A stretch of DNA of 64,000 nt from Monodelphis domestica (taxonomy: Eukaryota > Chordata > Mammalia > Didelphimorphia > Didelphidae): positions 75,024,305-75,088,304 of the forward strand of contig NC_077227.1 of the NCBI RefSeq assembly GCF_027887165.1, given 5' to 3'. Position 1 is the first letter of the stretch. Each line of letters begins with the position of its first letter. The notes below the pieces were generated by a model, which was not told where the DNA came from, did not search any database, and worked only from the letters and a program-made list of their open reading frames with translations. The position numbers and the translations under genes were made by a program. Below are positions 58,255 through 64,000 of the stretch, piece by piece.

Positions 58255-58322
58255 CCAACTAGTCAGTCACTATTAGATGTTAACCATTAGATGATACCAT
58301 CTAATAGTGACTGACTGGCTGG
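58255..58322. other. 68-nt near-perfect hairpin in GLUD1 intron 1
   Basis: AGTCAGTCACTATTAGATG (58261-58279) and CATCTAATAGTGACTGACT (58298-58316) are exact reverse complements. The stem extends with 58255-58260 against 58317-58322, allowing one G-U pair and one mismatch, to about 25 pairs around an 18-nt loop. Size and shape suit a miRNA precursor or a tiny palindromic insertion. Expression is unknown. Confidence 0.6.
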
Positions 58323-58329
58323 GTCTGGG

Positions 58330-58800
58330 TTGGCTTATATGCAAGTCTGATTGAGTATTGGGCTTGAGGTTAGCCCTGGGTTTGAGTGCTGCCTCAGACA
58401 GTTAATAGCTAGATGATGAGGCAAGTAACTGGATCATCATTTTGTCAACACGCATTTAACAAATGCTTTCTAGGCATCGGCAAACGCTCTAAGCCCTTCT
58501 TGAGGGACTTACAGAGTAACCAAAGGAGAAAGGCAGGACAGTTAGGGAGGGCTTCCATGCTGAAGGTGGCAGTTTGGACTTTGTCTTTAAAGAAGGGAAC
58601 TGGGTGCTGAGGGAGAGATGAAGCCCAAGTGCTAAGGCCTGCAGAAAGAAGCCTGACATCCGGGCTGTGTGGGAGACTGGCAAGGAGGCGGGCTGGGGGG
58701 GATCACCAAGGCCCCAGGGGAGTCTGTGCTGGGAGGCTGACTGGGAGCCCCTCAGAAAGGCCCGCTGCTGCAGAAGGTTTGTATTGTTCATCTTGCCAAC
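58330..58800 (+). repeat. MIR fragment and ancient unassigned repeat
   Basis: Positions 58368-58440 carry a MIR-like head ('gccctgggtttgagtgctgc'). From 58450 the 'catttaacaaatgctttcta' start block and a purine-rich body resemble the repeat at 24.8 kb. Overlapping frames 58489-58911 (minus) and 58629-58963 (plus) come from GC and purine bias. Confidence 0.45.
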
Positions 58801-59399
58801 CCCTAGAGCTGAGGCAGGGAGCAGAGAATGGCAATCCAGCCTGGCCCAGGCTGCTCTACTCATTGACAAACACACACCACAACACACCAATGAAATAAAC
58901 CCTGCAACCAAAACCCCACTTGTGTCTCTATGTATATGGGAGCGTATATGGGAGCTGGTCTGAATGAGCCGCAGGACATGCGGATTCTGCAGCTACGAGA
59001 AGGGCGTCGAGGCCCGGAGTTCAAGCATCACGTATCTGTTCTCATGATCATGGAAGATGCTAAAATTAAATGCAATAATCACTTGTAAAAACATGTCTAA
59101 GGCCAAAGTCAGTAAATGTGGCTTGGGAGATGCGAGCCCTGTGCCAAGGGACAAAGAAGGCCAACAGAGTCTGCTGTCCAGAGCTCAGCCTAATGAGGAG
59201 GCTGCATGATGCCCGGGGTCAAGGAGATCCTCTGTAGAGGGGATGGGGAAGGCTTGACAGACAAGGAGGCCTCCGAGGGCCCTGAATGTGGAGTGTCTGG
59301 TGGGACGAGCAGTATGGAGGCCAGTGTCCTGGGGCACGAGAGAAGGGGGTGCGAGGAACCTGGAAGGGGAGAGGCCGTGGGACAGCAATGCCATGGAGG
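58801..59399. other. GLUD1 intron 1, GC-richer, unassigned
   Basis: Several overlapping frames on both strands at 59185-59621, none with a family motif. Part may belong to the neighbouring ancient repeat. Confidence 0.4.
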
Positions 59400-60407
<1,008 letters not shown>

Positions 60408-60463
60408 ATGTGCCATTTGGAGGAGCCAAAGCTGGTGTTAAAATCAATCCCAGGCATTATACA
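60408..60463 (+). CDS. GLUD1: Glutamate dehydrogenase 1, mitochondrial: exon 3
   Basis: A 56-nt exon with acceptor GCTTTAG before 60408 and donor GTAAGT at 60464. It completes Asp175 and reads VPFGGAKAGVKINPRHYT (176-193). GGAKAG carries Lys182, corresponding to bovine mature Lys126, the lysine central to catalysis. All three active-site lysines visible here sit at a constant offset of 56 from bovine mature numbering, so no residue has been gained or lost between them. Human reads NPKNYT where this gene reads NPRHYT. It ends on a codon boundary. Confidence 0.95.
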
Positions 60464-61081
60464 GTAAGTTCTACCTTTATGCATATGTGAGGATTAGAAT
60501 AATGTTCTCTCTGCCCTTCTTCTCTGTTGCTGTTTTCCCAGCTGATTTCCCCTTCCCCCAAAGGTGAGGTTAATGAACCCTCTTGCTTAAAAAACTAATG
60601 GAAAAACAAATAAGTTACTCATTTGGTAAATTGCCATATAAAAGGTCACCTGCTTGATGTAGCTATTGAACTTTTTTTTACTTGGTAAGTAGGCAGATCC
60701 CTGTGCATTGGAAGCCAGTGTTTCCTTAAATAATTATGCTTACAAGGAATTAACATTTTTTTTGTGATTTTTGGAATTTTTTTTTTGCTATCTCAAGGTA
60801 CTAAATAGCTTTAAATCCTGCGTTGTAAGATTTTTATCATTTAACAAATGTGGGAATCTTTCAGGTCTGTGATAACTAGAGCTTATTGCAAATGGTTCTG
60901 AGGGTGACCCCACTATGCTGCCTAGAGATTACATTGTGGCTACCCCAATAAGACAGGCCCACAAACCTGTGAGACAGTGTCCTTTTTTAGGGTTTGGCTG
61001 CTTTCAGTTGCCTTTGAATATATGAAGTCCTGTCACATTTAAAATAATCAACTGGGTCAAAATATGTTTGTTTCTTTATAG
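60464..61081. other. GLUD1 intron 3
   Basis: 618 bp between GTAAGT and TATAG. No gene or confident repeat was seen. Confidence 0.85.
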
Positions 61082-61584
<503 letters not shown>

Positions 61585-61755
61585 GGGGGCAACTGGGGGG
61601 CTCAGTGGATTGAGAACCAGGCCCAGAGATGGGAGATCCTGGGTTCAAATCTGGTCTTGGATACTTCCTACCTGGGTGACCCTGGGCAAGTTACTTAACT
61701 GCCATTGCCTAGCCCTTAACACAGAAGACAGAAGGTAAGGTCTTAAAAAAAAATT
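61585..61755 (+). mobile_element. Marsupial tRNA-derived SINE
   Basis: 'ggggcaactggggggctcag', A box 'gggctcagtgg', B box 'ggttcaaatctgg', core 'ctgggcaagttacttaactg'. The 3' block is shortened and ends in an A run. Confidence 0.88.
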
Positions 61756-62360
61756 AGAAAGGCCTGCTGTGTGCCAGGTTCCACACTTAGCTAAACCCAG
61801 GAACTGCCTTTTAGGAGCTGACATCCTATGGGGAGAGATGACGCATACCCATTATAGACAAATGAAAACAAAGTTGTTTTGTGAAAAGGGACCTAGCCCA
61901 GGGGAATCAGGAAAGGCATCATTCCAAGGTGGTCCTCAAGCAGAGCCTTAGAGGGCATCCCACATGTGGGTGCCAACCTGTGCCAGGGCATGGAGATGCA
62001 GTTAGGTGCCCGGGGTGGGTGGGGGTGGGGTGCACATGCTGGCCTGTGTGGCATCAGCCCAGCTCCCACAGAGGAAAGTGATGCCTAAAAAGATTTGGGG
62101 GTGGGGGAGGGGCCTTCGGCAAGAATAGGGCAGCTTGGAAGAGAATTAGGTTTGAGAGGAAAGGCAGTGAGCCCTACTGGATGTGCCCAGGACATCCAGT
62201 TCAAATGAGGCATCAGGCACTCAGGTATTGTGATGAGCCTGGAGCTCAGGAAGGAGGCTTGGATTTGATGCTGGGAGTCATCTTCATTATGATGGTAATT
62301 GGGCTCCTGGGAGCTGGGGAGAGAAGAGAGAAGATTCTGGGGATGTAGCCACTAATTATG
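61756..62360 (+). repeat. Ancient interspersed repeat, family not assigned
   Basis: Begins 'aggcctgctgtgtgccaggt' with 'aggagctgacatcctatggg' and has a purine-rich body with 'aggaaaggcatcattccaag', the layout of the repeat at 24.8 and 58.4 kb. Frames here are chance. Confidence 0.45.
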
Positions 62361-63080
62361 TCTCTTGCCTTTGTTGGTGTACTCAGAAGGAGCTATGGCT
62401 GTACGTGACATTGTTCTCTTTAGAAATGATGCCTAAATGGGACTTTTTTATTCTCAAAAATTATAATCTAACTGTTCCTAGAAGCAAAAGAAACCGATGG
62501 CTTAAGGCAGTTATTTGAATCTAGCTCTTGAGCCATCATTAAGACCCTCAGGGCCTGCAGCAATTCCTGATTGTCCTTCAGCCACTCAGGGGCCCCTTTG
62601 CATTGGCTGAGGAGGCCTCCCCTACCTGCCAATCAAATCATGGGTGCAAAATTTTAAGATCGGAAATTCAATCTCTGTCCTGGCCCCACTGCTTCCAGTG
62701 AAAACAACAACAAAATAATAGTGAATGTGAAATTGTATCAATTTGGAGACCTGCTTTATTGATGAGGGAACTAAGGGGATGAATCCCGTATGGTCTTATT
62801 ATAAATCTTCCCCAGCAGGCCAGAGGGTATTTGACTTAAACTAGTTAGCAGTGTCCACAGTGAAGAACCCAAGTGCCATATTTTATTAGATCAATGGTGG
62901 ATTCCTTTGTGATAGAGATACCAGGGAACATCTTGTGAGAGTGGGTCATTGTTCTCCTTGACACAATAACCAAAGGTAAAGCACCCCCTATCAAGAGAGA
63001 AGTCTATCCTATCTCTATCTTCTTAATAAGCATTATGTCACCTTTTAGAACAAATTTTAAGAATATAGAAGTTATTTACC
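62361..63080. other. GLUD1 intron 4, unassigned
   Basis: No gene or named repeat recognised. Confidence 0.4.
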
Positions 63081-63488
63081 TGCTAGCATGCGGCAGCGGC
63101 CACACCCCAGGCAATGGCTTCGACAGGCTGGCTAAACCTTGTAAGGGTAACCATCGGGTCGTTGACCCCTGGTGAACTAGGGCTTTGCTCACCCAGCATG
63201 TGAAGACTGCTGAACAGACGGAAGAAACCAACAAGAAGGTTCAACGGCTGAGAGGGCGACGCAGCAAAGCACTGTGGAGTGCTCAGGGCGTGTTGGAGCA
63301 CAAAGGACAACACGGCCATCCAATGCAACTGAGGAAGTCTCCAGGTGTAACAATTTTTTGTGCCACTGGACCCAGGCTTCCAACGCCGAGAGAGTGGGAC
63401 TGTCTGCGCACTTAAACCTTCATGCACAAGTCTCTTTGTGCACAAAAACACACAAAGACAATAGAGAGACTACTACTACTACTACTAC
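63081..63488 (+). mobile_element. Probable non-LTR retroelement with (ACT)n tail
   Basis: A GC-rich, CpG-bearing block stands out from AT-rich flanks. It has a small hairpin TGCACAA ... TTGTGCA at 63423-63442, then ends in a pure (CTA)n run at 63470-63488. A short 3' hairpin and tandem-repeat tail instead of poly(A) suit RTE-type elements or a SINE they mobilise. Retained CpGs suggest a young insertion. Frames on both strands (63083-63451 minus, 63185-63415 plus) lack known motifs. The family is not identified. Confidence 0.45.
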
Positions 63489-64000
63489 CACCTATGATAC
63501 TTTCAGACTGTTGTATGGTAAATAATGACTGCTGTATTCTTAAAATTTGCTCTAAAAGGTGATATAATGATATCACGGTCACAGAACACAAAATTTTGAA
63601 AATATTACTGGATAAACCATCTATAGATGACCAATTTCAAAGAATAAGAACACAATAAAAATGCTAAAACTCTCCTAGATGTTACATATTTTTCAGTTCT
63701 TTTGAAAATGACTTTCTTTAGCAGTATGATTATCACTTAATGTGTTGTAGTTGATTATATATTTGTAAGGAGGAAGTAGATCATGAGGGTGGTCAAAAAA
63801 GGAAAAAGTGTTTACCATATTTCTGTTTATTTGCCCTAAAACAAATATTTTGAAGTTTCTCATCTTCCAAGATTTTCACCTTGACATATCTGTAGACTTT
63901 TAAATCATCCCTTTTCTTTTAATTTGTTTGTTTCTCTTTATTCAGAACTCTTCCTACTTTTAGGTCATTTTAGTGACCTTTTCTGGCCCTTCTCCACCTT
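63489..64000. other. GLUD1 intron 4, AT-rich, nothing recognised
   Basis: No gene or named repeat seen up to the window edge. Confidence 0.4.

Overview
This window is nuclear DNA of a mammal, almost certainly a marsupial; I cannot name the species. The evidence is its repeats: many copies of a tRNA-derived CORE-SINE with visible A and B boxes, MAR1-like SINEs with a BovB/RTE-type 3' end, several L1 lineages with marsupial-type 3' tails, and older L2, MIR and CR1/L3 relics. No bacterial, phage, CRISPR or operon-like content is present. Almost all open reading frames are chance frames or retrotransposon remnants.

The one protein-coding gene I can prove is GLUD1 (mitochondrial glutamate dehydrogenase), on the + strand. 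Its first coding exon (45146-45587) lies in a CpG island at about 44390-45770. A 14.2-kb first intron follows, then exon 2 (59777-59857), exon 3 (60408-60463) and exon 4 (61082-61145). Donors, acceptors and codon phases all agree, and the spliced product covers residues 1 to about 215. The remaining exons lie beyond the right edge. In human, GLUD1 sits head-to-head with SHLD2 (FAM35A), so the left 44 kb is plausibly the first intron of SHLD2 on the minus strand; no SHLD2 coding exon was seen.

Layout from the left. 0.1-8.2 kb: L1, zinc-finger, MIR and L2 relics, then a long unassigned ancient repeat. 8.7-10.3 kb: an L1 nested inside a SINE, both with target-site duplications. 10.7-12.6 kb: an LTR, a CR1/L3 LINE and a CORE-SINE. 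14.3-20.2 kb: L1, LTR, a broken ERV integrase region (minus strand), another LTR with an L1 inside it, and a SINE. 21.7-34.1 kb: mostly L1 in various states, with nested SINEs and a second 315-bp LTR. 34.6-37.1 kb: a foldback element with 133-bp inverted arms, and a second partial copy. 37.3-44.4 kb: L2, L1 endonuclease relic, SINEs and AT-rich DNA. 44.4-64 kb: the GLUD1 promoter and 5' half of the gene, with repeats in the introns.

The most unusual items are the foldback element and its second copy, a 68-nt near-perfect hairpin in GLUD1 intron 1, an in-frame alternative splice donor 177 nt past GLUD1 exon 1 at the end of a three-unit minisatellite, and two LTRs of exactly 315 bp once a nested L1 is removed. 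I found no exotic or clearly undescribed biological system. Repeat-family names are from memory of consensus patterns, and most repeat boundaries are approximate.
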